A DNA stretch of 6,664 nucleotides from CAYZXU01 sp964482535 (GCA_964482535.1 CAYZXU010000127.1:1-6664); one strand, 5' to 3'. Shown: positions 1-6,656, numbered from the stretch's first letter. Notes: generated by a model from the sequence alone, not told the origin. Made by a program: numbers and translations.

Positions 1-40
1 GCAATAAAAAGACGGCCTGTCATACTGCCTTTTATTATTG
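1..40 (+). terminator. Possible weak terminator-like hairpin at the left edge
   Basis: An A-rich arm (5-10) and GGC (14-16) can pair with GCC (27-29) and a T-rich arm (30-34), with a 10-nt loop and a 3-nt bulge (11-13). The 3' side is T-rich (TTTTATTATT). This would fit the end of a gene lying left of the window, but the G:C core is only three pairs, so the call is weak. The remaining 41-112 holds no ORF and no convincing -35/-10 pair for ftsK. Confidence 0.25.
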
Positions 41-112
41 AGGTGTAGACTGAGTTGAATCTTTCATCTTTTGTTGTGTCTGCCAGGGCATGGGGGTTAT
101 TAGAAAAAAAAT

Positions 113-2278
113 ATGCGCAAAGAAATCATAGGAATTGTACTATTCTTTCTGGTGGTTTTTACCCTTATCAGTCTTTTATCCTACAATCATGCAGATCCTT
201 GTGTCAATAATGTAAAAACAACAGAGGAAATCCACAACCTGTTCGGGCTTGTGGGAGCCCACACGTCCGGGCTGCTTGTTGAACTTTTTGGATTAGGCTC
301 TTTTTGGCTCCCCGTGCTTCTTCTTTTATCCAGCATACATTTTTTTGGTGCACACCCTAAAAAAACTATTCTTTATACTGCCACAGGAGGTCTTCTTCTT
401 CTTATATCAACAGGAGGCATGCTAAGTATAAAAACCTCTCCTGAAAACTATTTTGTCATTTTTGAGAGTCAATTCTCTTCAGGAGGAATAATCGGCTTAT
501 GGCTCAAACAGTTTGTTATAAAGTATTCAAATCTTACCGGCGGTATAATTATAATTCTTCTTTTATGGATAATCGGCCTGATCCTGGCAACCGGTTTTTC
601 ACTGAAAGCATTTGCACGTATATGCTGGAACGGATATGCAGCTTTAACCGACAAAACAAAGACACTATTTATCAAATGGAATGAACGTAGAAAAAAGGCA
701 AAAAACCGCTTAAAAACAGAAAAAAAAGCGGAATATATAAAGGACAGCTCTGTAAAGATAAAAAAAATCAGGCAAAACCCCTTAAAAGCTGTACCAGCGC
801 CTAAACAGGAAGTATTCCCCTTCATGGGGGATGAAAAAAAAATCAGGCTCCCATCTGTTAATCTGCTGGATGATCCTGAACCTGTTGCGGATTCTGTTGA
901 TACTGAAAATCTTAAAATGCAGTCAAAACTCCTTGAAAAAAAACTAAACGACTTTGGTGTTATGGGAAAGGTGGTTGCCATCTCGCCAGGACCGGTTATT
1001 ACCACATTTGAATATGAACCGGCCCCGGGAGTCAAGATTAATAAAATAGTTAATCTTACGGATGACCTTGCCCTGGCTTTGAGCGCCATAAGCATAAGAA
1101 TCGTTGCCCCCATACCAGGCAAAGCAGTGATAGGCATAGAAATTCCCAATAAATCAAGAAGTATTGTAAAATTCAAAGAAATAGTTGCATCAACCGCTTT
1201 TGAAAAAATTAAATCAGGGATATGTGTGGGACTGGGGAAAAATATTATAGGCGACCCTGTTGTGGCTGATCTGACAAAAATGCCACACCTCTTGATTGCA
1301 GGCGCCACCGGAACAGGCAAAAGTGTGGGGCTAAATGCCATGATATGCAGTATTTTATATAAATTTACCTCTGAAGAAGTAAAGCTTATAATGATAGATC
1401 CCAAAAGGATTGAACTTTCAATTTATGATGGGATACCGCACCTCATTACTCCGGTTGTCACTGATGTTAAAAAAGCCACCAATGCACTTTTCTGGGCAGT
1501 TCATGAAATGGAAAGAAGATATAAGCTTCTTTCCGAAAAACAAGCAAGAAACATAAAACAGTACAACCAGAAAATAGGCAAAGAGATTAAAGCCGAAAAC
1601 AAGAATGATGATGAAGCCCTGAAAAAACTCCAATACATAGTAATTATTATAGACGAGCTTGCTGATTTAATGATGGTTGCATCAAGGGACGTTGAGGTTG
1701 CTTTAACACGTCTTGCACAAATGGCCAGGGCTTCCGGCATACACATGATCCTTGCCACCCAGAGACCCTCAGTGGACGTGCTGACCGGGATAATCAAGGC
1801 TAATTTCCCAACGCGCCTGACTTTTCAGGTCTCATCAAAGATCGATTCAAGAACAATTATAGATACAAATGGTGCAGAAAACCTTCTTGGCAACGGGGAT
1901 ATGCTTTTTATGCCTCCTGGCACAGCCAGGCTACAGCGTATACACGGAGCATATATATCTGAAACTGAAATTTCAAAAATAACGGAATTTTTAAAATCCC
2001 AAAAAAAACCGGAGTATGATATAAAGGTAACCAAATCACAGAAAACTGAAGATGAGTCGCCTGAAGACATAGAGTATGATGAAAAATATGATGACGCTGT
2101 TTCTTTGGTGACAAGAACAAAGCAGGCCTCAATATCCATGGTTCAGCGGCATTTGCGCATAGGTTATAACAGAGCCGCACGCATCATTGAAGTAATGGAA
2201 AAAGAAGGCGTTATAGGACCTTCCGAGGGTGTTAAACCCCGGAAAGTTCTTGTTGACAGTTATGATAATCTGCCATAG
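113..2278 (+). CDS. ftsK: DNA translocase FtsK (FtsK/SpoIIIE family)
   Basis: Septum-anchored, ATP-driven DNA pump that clears and aligns chromosome termini during division; in the family it also activates XerCD at dif. Hydrophobic segments near residues 4-23, 54-79, 84-104 and 142-164 form the N-terminal membrane domain. A short Lys/Arg-rich linker follows (about 165-260). The alpha/beta motor covers about 265-630, with Walker A GATGTGKS (397-404) and Walker B IVIIIDELADLM (509-520; D514, E515), and the conserved LATQRPSVDVLTGIIKANFP stretch (547-566). The gamma winged helix that reads KOPS-type polarity sites is at about 659-715 (TRTKQASISMVQRHLRIGYNRAARII). At 721 aa it is a compact FtsK lacking the long Pro/Gln linker of E. 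coli (1329 aa). The ATG is the first possible start, since an in-frame TAG lies at 101-103. The Shine-Dalgarno is poor: GGGGG at 92-96 is 16 nt away and A-rich sequence fills the gap. Its right neighbour usp is convergent. Confidence 0.97.
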   Translation: MRKEIIGIVLFFLVVFTLISLLSYNHADPCVNNVKTTEEIHNLFGLVGAHTSGLLVELFGLGSFWLPVLLLLSSIHFFGAHPKKTILYTATGGLLLLISTGGMLSIKTSPENYFVIFESQFSSGGIIGLWLKQFVIKYSNLTGGIIIILLLWIIGLILATGFSLKAFARICWNGYAALTDKTKTLFIKWNERRKKAKNRLKTEKKAEYIKDSSVKIKKIRQNPLKAVPAPKQEVFPFMGDEKKIRLPSVNLLDDPEPVADSVDTENLKMQSKLLEKKLNDFGVMGKVVAISPGPVITTFEYEPAPGVKINKIVNLTDDLALALSAISIRIVAPIPGKAVIGIEIPNKSRSIVKFKEIVASTAFEKIKSGICVGLGKNIIGDPVVADLTKMPHLLIAGATGTGKSVGLNAMICSILYKFTSEEVKLIMIDPKRIELSIYDGIPHLITPVVTDVKKATNALFWAVHEMERRYKLLSEKQARNIKQYNQKIGKEIKAENKNDDEALKKLQYIVIIIDELADLMMVASRDVEVALTRLAQMARASGIHMILATQRPSVDVLTGIIKANFPTRLTFQVSSKIDSRTIIDTNGAENLLGNGDMLFMPPGTARLQRIHGAYISETEISKITEFLKSQKKPEYDIKVTKSQKTEDESPEDIEYDEKYDDAVSLVTRTKQASISMVQRHLRIGYNRAARIIEVMEKEGVIGPSEGVKPRKVLVDSYDNLP

Positions 2279-2280
2279 CC

Positions 2281-2359
2281 GGGCATCTAAAGAAAGCTTT
2301 GAAGCTTTTTACCTATCCATCGGTTTACTTTTTACGAGTTTATCAAGCTTTAGATGCCC
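2281..2359. repeat. 79-bp element with perfect 12-bp terminal inverted repeats
   Basis: GGGCATCTAAAG (2281-2292) is matched exactly by CTTTAGATGCCC (2348-2359), leaving a 55-nt interior. It begins two bases after the ftsK stop and ends 15 bases before the usp stop codon, so it fills the gap between the two convergent genes. Inside lie a small nested hairpin (AAAGCT-TTGA-AGCTTT, 2293-2308, followed by T residues) and two copies of CTTTTTAC (2305-2312 and 2328-2335). It could be a two-way transcription barrier for both genes, or a copy of a small dispersed (REP/MITE-like) repeat. The T-rich stretch right of the right arm (2363-2376) would help termination of ftsK transcripts. The repeat itself is directly visible; its role is inference. 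Confidence 0.75.
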
Positions 2360-2374
2360 TGCTATTTATATTTT

Positions 2375-2833
2375 TTAACTATCAGGAATCAGGTACGGAT
2401 TCATTATCATCACAGGAACCGGCGCATTTCTGACCACCATTCCAGCCACACTTCCAAATCTTATACGGTCAAGACCCTTTCGCCCGTGTGTACCCATCAT
2501 TATCATATTGATATCGTTTTCAGTTGTATATTTTATTATCTCTTCTCCGGCATCACCCTGAACCACCTTTGTTACACATTTGGAACACTCTTTAAAATGT
2601 TTTTTTGCAAATTCTTTAAGCTTTTTATCAGCGCCATGCATAACCTCATCATGGAAACCTGTGATTGCCGCTTTTGTTACATAAATGCTGGCAAAATAAT
2701 CAAGCATACGCGCCACAAAAAGAATGTGCAATTCAGCATCAAACTTTTGCGCTATGGAGAATACATATTTAACCAGACGTGGGGAAATCTCGGAAAGGTC
2801 TGTTGGAAATAAAATTTTTTTAACTTCCTGCAT
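2375..2833 (-). CDS. Universal stress protein (UspA family), single domain
   Basis: Cytoplasmic single-domain Usp of 152 aa, the usual family length of about 140-160. The N-terminus KKILFPTDLSE (5-15) carries the conserved Asp (D11) of the nucleotide pocket. The C-terminal part has the ATP-binding signature G-2X-G-9X-G(S/T): G114-T-H-G117, then nine residues, then G127-S128, followed by the typical VVRNAPVPVMIM strand (133-144). This suggests an ATP-binding UspFG-type member rather than the non-binding UspA type. The family acts in stress and starvation survival; no specific partner can be named. The start is supported by AAGGAG (2844-2849 on the complement) ten bases upstream. It has its own promoter and ends facing ftsK, so it is probably transcribed alone. 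Confidence 0.93.
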   Translation of the reverse strand: MQEVKKILFPTDLSEISPRLVKYVFSIAQKFDAELHILFVARMLDYFASIYVTKAAITGFHDEVMHGADKKLKEFAKKHFKECSKCVTKVVQGDAGEEIIKYTTENDINMIMMGTHGRKGLDRIRFGSVAGMVVRNAPVPVMIMNPYLIPDS

Positions 2834-2843
2834 AGCTTTTTTT

Positions 2844-2849
2844 CTCCTT
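2844..2849 (-). promoter_or_regulatory. Ribosome binding site of the usp gene
   Basis: The complement reads AAGGAG, flanked by A runs, with ten bases between it and the ATG at 2833. This is a strong Shine-Dalgarno and fixes the usp start. Confidence 0.8.
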
Positions 2850-2893
2850 TTTTTCGCTTAAAAAATATTATTATAAAATTTACAATTTTTTTA

Positions 2894-2921
2894 ATAATAA
2901 TTAAATTATGATTCATGTCAA
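2894..2921 (-). promoter_or_regulatory. Sigma70-type promoter for the usp gene
   Basis: On the complementary strand a perfect -35 TTGACA (2916-2921) is followed after 16 bases by TATTAT (2894-2899), a 5/6 match to TATAAT. Transcription would start near 2887, giving an untranslated leader of about 54 nt that contains the usp Shine-Dalgarno. The surroundings are very AT-rich, so the exact -10 hexamer is less certain than the -35; ATTATT at 17-bp spacing is the alternative. Confidence 0.6.
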
Positions 2922-3026
2922 GAATAATTGTTTAACACGAGCAATTTCCTGTAAAAATTATAAAAACCAAGGTATACTTTTTTTTATAGTGTTCCTAATA
3001 CTGATATACATATACTCATCAGGATC

Positions 3027-3055
3027 TGGACTTTAAAAAAGCGCCATGATATATA
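3027..3055 (+). promoter_or_regulatory. Candidate promoter for the acyl-CoA dehydrogenase gene
   Basis: TGGACT (3027-3032, 4/6 to TTGACA) and TATATA (3050-3055, 4/6 to TATAAT) are 17 bases apart and would start transcription near 3062, about 41 bases before the ATG. A second good -10-like hexamer, TATACT at 2973-2978, lacks a good -35. A small dyad CTGAT-N12-ATCAG (3001-3005/3018-3022) enclosing two tandem ATATAC units lies just upstream and could be an operator, but is short enough to be chance. The region is so AT-rich that such matches are expected. Confidence 0.25.
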
Positions 3056-3087
3056 AAAATTAAACAAAAAAACAGTATCTGTCATTT

Positions 3088-3093
3088 AAGGAG
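3088..3093 (+). promoter_or_regulatory. Ribosome binding site of the acyl-CoA dehydrogenase gene
   Basis: AAGGAG with nine bases to the ATG at 3103. It also excludes the out-of-frame ATG at 3095, which is too close to the site. Confidence 0.8.
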
Positions 3094-3102
3094 ATATGGA
3101 TT

Positions 3103-4239
3103 ATGGAATTTTCCTTTACCCCTGAAGAGCTTGAGATAAAAAAAACCGTAAAAAAATTTGTTAAAAAAGAGATCCTGCCTGTCAGCCGCAAAATCGATAA
3201 AGAGGGAAATCTACCCGAAGATATTAATACGAAGTTTAAATCAATGGGGCTTTTGACAACTCCTTTTCCTGAAAAATACGGAGGAGCAGGAGGCACCTTT
3301 ACAGGATTCATAATCACGCTCAAAGAGCTTGCCTATGCTACTTTTGTTCCTGCAATGGAACTTCTGCAAAACTATATCCTTGGCACCAGCATTCTTACCT
3401 GTGGATCGGATTTTTTAAAAGAAAAATACCTGCCTGGCCTTATATCACTTAAAGCCTCGGGTTCTCTTGCTTTTACCGAAGCTGATACAGGGTCAGACCC
3501 AAAGCAGTTAAAAACAACAGCAAAAAAGACAGACGGCGGCTGGATATTAAACGGTTCAAAAAGGTTCATTACATATTCGACTCTGTGTGACTATATGATT
3601 CTGTTTGCAAAAACGGAAAAAGGAGTCACAGCTTTTATTATAGATCCAAAAAACAAGGGGTATAGGGCTGATAAAAGAGAAAAATTTATACATACAGACT
3701 CAATAGATAATGGTGATTTATATCTGGAGAATTATTTTGTTCCTGATGATCATGTTGTGGGCAAAGTTGACAATGGTTTTGAAATTCTTCTCAAGACCGA
3801 AGCATTAGGAAAGCTGGGTTTATCAGCTCTGTATGTGGGAACAGCGCAAAGGGCATTTGATCTTGCAGTCAACTATGCAAAAACAAGAACTCACAGGGGA
3901 ACGCCCATAGGTCAAAAATTTCAGATGATTCAGGTCAAGCTTGCCCGGATGTCCACAATGGTGGATGTTCTCAATGCATATCTTTTCAGTATCTGCGCTA
4001 AAATGGACAGGGGGGAAGATATTTTCACAGATACTGCAAAATTTAAACTTTTAGTATCCCAGGAGATAAAATCAATAACCTCTGATGCGATGGAGATACA
4101 CGGGGCATATGGTTTAAGCATGGAATATGACGTGGAGGCCCTTTACAGAACAGCTATAAGCTCCCAGGTTATCATGGGAAATCTGGATATTCAAAGGGTT
4201 ATTATTGCCAGGGATGTGTTAGGGACGGGGACGAAATAA
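3103..4239 (+). CDS. Acyl-CoA dehydrogenase family flavoprotein, catalytic Glu apparently replaced
   Basis: A 378-aa protein of normal length for short/medium-chain acyl-CoA dehydrogenases, which use FAD to desaturate acyl-CoA at C2-C3 and pass electrons to ETF. Domains are in the usual order: N-terminal helices (1-120), middle beta domain with SLAFTEADTGSDP (121-133) and NGSKRFIT (150-157), and C-terminal helical domain with VGTAQRAFDLAVNYAKTR (245-262), GTPIGQKFQ (266-274), EIHGAYGLSMEYDVEALYRTA (331-351) and DIQRVIIARDVLG (362-374). The motif that usually reads IYEGTSEIQR reads VIMGNLDIQR (356-365), so the catalytic Glu position is Met358. The alternative site used by isovaleryl-CoA dehydrogenase aligns to Gly236; the nearest acid is Glu233. 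YRDA is YRTA and FG in the RxxFGxPIG motif is RG. The protein may therefore use another base, a different reaction, or be non-catalytic. Substrate cannot be told. It stands alone between its own promoter region and terminator, with no ETF or thiolase gene beside it. Confidence 0.92.
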   Translation: MEFSFTPEELEIKKTVKKFVKKEILPVSRKIDKEGNLPEDINTKFKSMGLLTTPFPEKYGGAGGTFTGFIITLKELAYATFVPAMELLQNYILGTSILTCGSDFLKEKYLPGLISLKASGSLAFTEADTGSDPKQLKTTAKKTDGGWILNGSKRFITYSTLCDYMILFAKTEKGVTAFIIDPKNKGYRADKREKFIHTDSIDNGDLYLENYFVPDDHVVGKVDNGFEILLKTEALGKLGLSALYVGTAQRAFDLAVNYAKTRTHRGTPIGQKFQMIQVKLARMSTMVDVLNAYLFSICAKMDRGEDIFTDTAKFKLLVSQEIKSITSDAMEIHGAYGLSMEYDVEALYRTAISSQVIMGNLDIQRVIIARDVLGTGTK

Positions 4240-4264
4240 ATTTATAAATAGAACATTTTTTATT

Positions 4265-4303
4265 AAACCGGCAGAAAAAACTGCCGGTTTATATTCTTTT
4301 TTT
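4265..4303 (+). terminator. Intrinsic terminator of the acyl-CoA dehydrogenase gene
   Basis: Perfect 10-bp stem AAACCGGCAG (4265-4274) / CTGCCGGTTT (4281-4290) with an AAAAAA loop, extendable by T4264:A4291. It is followed by ATATTC and seven T residues (4297-4303). It starts 25 bases after the stop codon. The T tract reaches into the stop codon of the convergent nfnB gene. On the opposite strand the stem is followed by AATAAAAAATG, not a T run, so it should terminate mainly rightward transcription, although the hairpin could also protect the 3' end of the nfnB message. Confidence 0.9.
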
Positions 4304-5723
4304 ACCAGCCCCTGGTAAGATAAGAATGCATTGAGTTTGCAGCTTCTCTTCCGGCTCCCATGGCAAGTATAACAGTAGCAGCGCCTGTAACTATATCACC
4401 GCCTGCCCACACACCTTTTTTGCTGGTTTTTCCTGTTTCTTCCTCTGTATTAATATAACCCCAGTCATTAAGGGATAGATCTTCTGTTGCTTGTGTCAGC
4501 ATAGGATTAGGTCCTGCTCCCACGGCAATTATGGCAAGATCGCAATCAAGTTCAAACTCTGATCCCTTAACGGCAATAGGCCTGCGCCTTCCTGAATCAT
4601 CGGGTTCTCCAAGTTCCATCTTGAGCCCCTCCATTGCCTTCACCCTTCCCTTATCATCACCGATAAATTTTACAGGGCTTGTGAGAAAAAAGAATTCAAC
4701 CCCTTCTTCCTCAGCATGATGCACCTCAGCACCCCTGGCAGGGACTTCATCCCTTGAACGACGGTAAACAATGCGGGAACTTTCAGCGCCAAGGCGCAGA
4801 GCGGTTCTGGCGGAATCCATGGCCACATTTCCGGCGCCCAGGGTAATTACATTCTTTCCTTTTATAATTGGAGTATCATATTCCGGAAAAAGATAAGCCT
4901 TCATCAGGTTTGCACGGGTAAGATACTCGTTAGCGGAAAAAATACCGTTCAGATTTTCGCCGGCAATATTTAAAAATCTTGGCAACCCTGCGCCAACTCC
5001 AAGATAAATTGCGTCAAAACCCTGCTCGAAAAGTTCATCAAGAGAAACAATTCTTCCAACCACAGCATTACATTCCACTTTTACACCAAGCTTTTGCATA
5101 AATTCAACTTCTGAAAAAACTATATCTTTAGGAAGTCTGAACTCGGGAATTCCGTAAACAAGCACGCCGCCAGGTTTATGAAAAGCTTCAAAAATTGTAA
5201 CGTCATGGCCCTTTAAAATCAGATCGCCTGCAACTGTAAGACCCGATGGCCCTGATCCCACAACTGCAACCTTCTTTCCTGTTGATTTAGCCTTTGGCGG
5301 CAGTTCTCCCTTGCCGAAGTTTCTTTCGTTGTCAGCAACAAACCGCTCAAGATTTCCTATGGCTACAGGCTCCCCCTTTTTACCGACAATACATTTTCCT
5401 TCACACTGCAGCTCCTGGGGGCAGACTCTTCCGCAAACAGCAGGCAGAGCGTTTTTCTCCCAAACTTTTCTTATGGCCTTTGTAAATTCACCATCTGCTA
5501 CAAACTTTATAAAACCGGGTATATCTACACCAACGGGACAGCCGTCCATGCATGCCGGTTTTTTACACTGCAAACATCTTTGAGCCTCTTTTCGGGCAGC
5601 TTCCGCACTCAGCCCCATGGGCACTTCCTCAAAATTTTTTGCGCGTACTTCAGGGGCCTGTTCAGGCATGGGCTGCCTTGGTATCTTCTCTTTTTTAACT
5701 TTTTTCCCTGCTTCTTGAGCCAT
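4302..5723 (-). CDS. nfnB: NADH-dependent reduced ferredoxin:NADP+ oxidoreductase large subunit (GltD/SudA-like)
   Basis: Large subunit of the cytoplasmic electron-bifurcating Nfn complex; often annotated gltA (glutamate synthase, NADPH) or sulfide dehydrogenase alpha. Numbering is from ATG 5735 (477 aa); the preferred start is Met5 at 5723 (473 aa), because GGAGG (5729-5733 complement) lies five bases before it while the 5735 ATG has no Shine-Dalgarno and overlaps that site. Iron-sulfur ligands for two [4Fe-4S] clusters: C54, C57, C62, C66 and C101, C105, C111, C115. FAD Rossmann motif VAVVGSGPSGL (156-166); NADP(H) motif VITLGAGNVAMDSA (296-309) with YRRSRDEVPAR (324-334); C-terminal FAD motif GVWAGGDIVTGAATVILAMGAG (441-462). 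No glutamate synthase large subunit is adjacent, whereas the partner nfnA lies directly upstream on the same strand, which favours Nfn over glutamate synthase. All expected motifs are intact. Confidence 0.92.
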   Translation of the reverse strand: MAQEAGKKVKKEKIPRQPMPEQAPEVRAKNFEEVPMGLSAEAARKEAQRCLQCKKPACMDGCPVGVDIPGFIKFVADGEFTKAIRKVWEKNALPAVCGRVCPQELQCEGKCIVGKKGEPVAIGNLERFVADNERNFGKGELPPKAKSTGKKVAVVGSGPSGLTVAGDLILKGHDVTIFEAFHKPGGVLVYGIPEFRLPKDIVFSEVEFMQKLGVKVECNAVVGRIVSLDELFEQGFDAIYLGVGAGLPRFLNIAGENLNGIFSANEYLTRANLMKAYLFPEYDTPIIKGKNVITLGAGNVAMDSARTALRLGAESSRIVYRRSRDEVPARGAEVHHAEEEGVEFFFLTSPVKFIGDDKGRVKAMEGLKMELGEPDDSGRRRPIAVKGSEFELDCDLAIIAVGAGPNPMLTQATEDLSLNDWGYINTEEETGKTSKKGVWAGGDIVTGAATVILAMGAGREAANSMHSYLTRGW

Positions 5724-5728
5724 TACAT

Positions 5729-5733
5729 CCTCC
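5729..5733 (-). promoter_or_regulatory. Ribosome binding site deciding the nfnB start
   Basis: The complement reads GGAGG five bases before the ATG at 5723. The upstream in-frame ATG at 5735 shares its G with this site and is preceded only by AT-rich sequence (GATTAAAGTATA), so initiation at 5723 is more likely. Confidence 0.7.
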
Positions 5734-5786
5734 ATTATACTTTAATCTGATATAATCAAGATAAAAAATTCAATAATAAGTTGCAA

Positions 5787-5816
5787 CCTGTCTTAAAACA
5801 TGCTGATCAAAACAGG
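5787..5816 (-). other. Intercistronic hairpin between nfnA and nfnB
   Basis: In the nfnA-nfnB transcript, CCUGUUUU (5816-5809) can pair with AAGACAGG (5794-5787) over eight pairs including one G:U, with a 14-nt loop. It lies ten bases after the nfnA stop. No T run follows directly, so it is not a good terminator; it might be a processing or stability element, or an attenuating structure between the two cistrons. The rest of the gap (5724-5825) is AT-rich without a convincing internal promoter. Confidence 0.35.
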
Positions 5817-5825
5817 CCGGATACT

Positions 5826-6656
5826 TTAAGCCTGCGTCTTCATGTATTCGTCATGGGATGTTTTTTCATCCTCTGCATTTGCCTGTAGACGAAGCATCAA
5901 CTCATCATAGTCCACCTTGTGCCCATCAAATTCAGGTCCGTCAACACATGCAAATTTAGTTTCATCCCCCACTGTAACGCGGCAGCATCCGCACATACCT
6001 GTACCGTCAACCATAACAGGGTTAAGGCTGACCATTGTTTTAACATTATATTCTTTTGTCATTTTCGAAACGAACTTCATCATGGGCACAGGCCCTATGG
6101 CAACCACAAGTTTTATATCCTCTTTTTCAAGTATCTCTTTTAATATATCCGTTACAAAACCTTTATGCCCGTATGAACCGTCATCTGTACAGATTTTCAG
6201 ATCATTGGAGGCCGCTCTCATCTGGTCTTCCATTATAAGAATATCTTTGCTTCTTGCGCCGATAATACTTGTAACCTCATTGCCTATTTCCTTTAACCCC
6301 CGGGTAATAGGATGCAGAACAGCTATACCTGTTCCCCCGCCCACACATACCACCTTGCCAAGCTTCTCAATATGAGTGGCAGCTCCAAGGGGGCCTATGA
6401 CATCCTGATATCCTTCACCCACCTTAAGTTCCCTGAAAAGAGCCGTGGACTTACCCACAACCATATATATAATAGTAACTGTCCCTTTTTCAGGATCCGT
6501 GTCTGCCATGGTCAGTGGAATCCTCTCACCTTTTTCATTGGCTTTAAGAATAAGAAACTGACCCGGCTTTGCTTTGCCTGCAATCAAGGGAGCTTCTATT
6601 TCATTCAGGATTACCGTACCTCCGGACATCTCCTCCCGCCTGATAATTTTAAACAT
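5826..6656 (-). CDS. nfnA: NADH-dependent reduced ferredoxin:NADP+ oxidoreductase small subunit (SudB-like)
   Basis: Small FAD/[2Fe-2S] subunit of the Nfn complex, also annotated sulfide dehydrogenase beta or dihydroorotate dehydrogenase electron-transfer-like (PyrK-like) protein. It is 276 aa, normal for the family. The N-terminal ferredoxin-reductase-type FAD barrel includes PGQFLIL (31-37), the flavin-contacting GERIPLT (43-49) and DVIGPLG (85-91). The NAD(H)-binding domain has VCVGGGTGIAVLHPI (103-117) and VVAIGPVPMM (184-193). The C-terminal cluster motif DGTGMCGCCR (217-226) plus C237 gives D217, C222, C225 and C237, matching the three-Cys/one-Asp [2Fe-2S] site known for Nfn; C224 is an extra neighbouring cysteine. 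The FACVDGPEFDGHKVDYDEL tail (236-254) is typical of the family. The start matches the family N-terminus, but only eight bases upstream are visible, so the Shine-Dalgarno is mostly outside the window. nfnB follows after about 100 bases, so the two are probably co-transcribed. Confidence 0.92.
   Translation of the reverse strand: MFKIIRREEMSGGTVILNEIEAPLIAGKAKPGQFLILKANEKGERIPLTMADTDPEKGTVTIIYMVVGKSTALFRELKVGEGYQDVIGPLGAATHIEKLGKVVCVGGGTGIAVLHPITRGLKEIGNEVTSIIGARSKDILIMEDQMRAASNDLKICTDDGSYGHKGFVTDILKEILEKEDIKLVVAIGPVPMMKFVSKMTKEYNVKTMVSLNPVMVDGTGMCGCCRVTVGDETKFACVDGPEFDGHKVDYDELMLRLQANAEDEKTSHDEYMKTQA

Noticed and set aside
90..92. ATG upstream of ftsK as an earlier start
   Set aside because: It is out of frame with ftsK and stops after 13 codons (ATG at 90 through TCA, then TAG).
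469..1404. 311-aa open frame on the minus strand inside ftsK
   Set aside because: Fully antisense to the conserved FtsK linker and motor; no recognisable domain or RBS-supported context. It is a frame shadow.
2354..2812. 152-aa plus-strand frame opposite the Usp gene
   Set aside because: The minus-strand Usp has a full ATP-binding signature, promoter and RBS; the plus-strand product is a low-complexity Cys/His/Phe/Tyr-rich shadow.
4250..4291. The CCGGCAG hairpin as a terminator for nfnB on the minus strand
   Set aside because: In that direction the stem is followed by AATAAAAAATG rather than a T run, so an intrinsic terminator is only supported for the plus strand.
4302..5723. Reading the large flavoprotein as a true glutamate synthase subunit
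   Set aside because: No glutamate synthase large chain is in view and the adjacent partner is the SudB/NfnA-type small subunit; GltD-like domains are shared by many oxidoreductases.
5734..5739. Perfect TATAAT on the minus strand just before nfnB as a -10 box
   Set aside because: A transcript starting about seven bases downstream would begin inside or after the GGAGG ribosome site, and there is no suitable -35 at the right distance.
5917..6375. Plus-strand open frames within nfnA
   Set aside because: Antisense to continuous conserved FAD/NAD/[2Fe-2S] motifs of the small subunit; no independent coding evidence.
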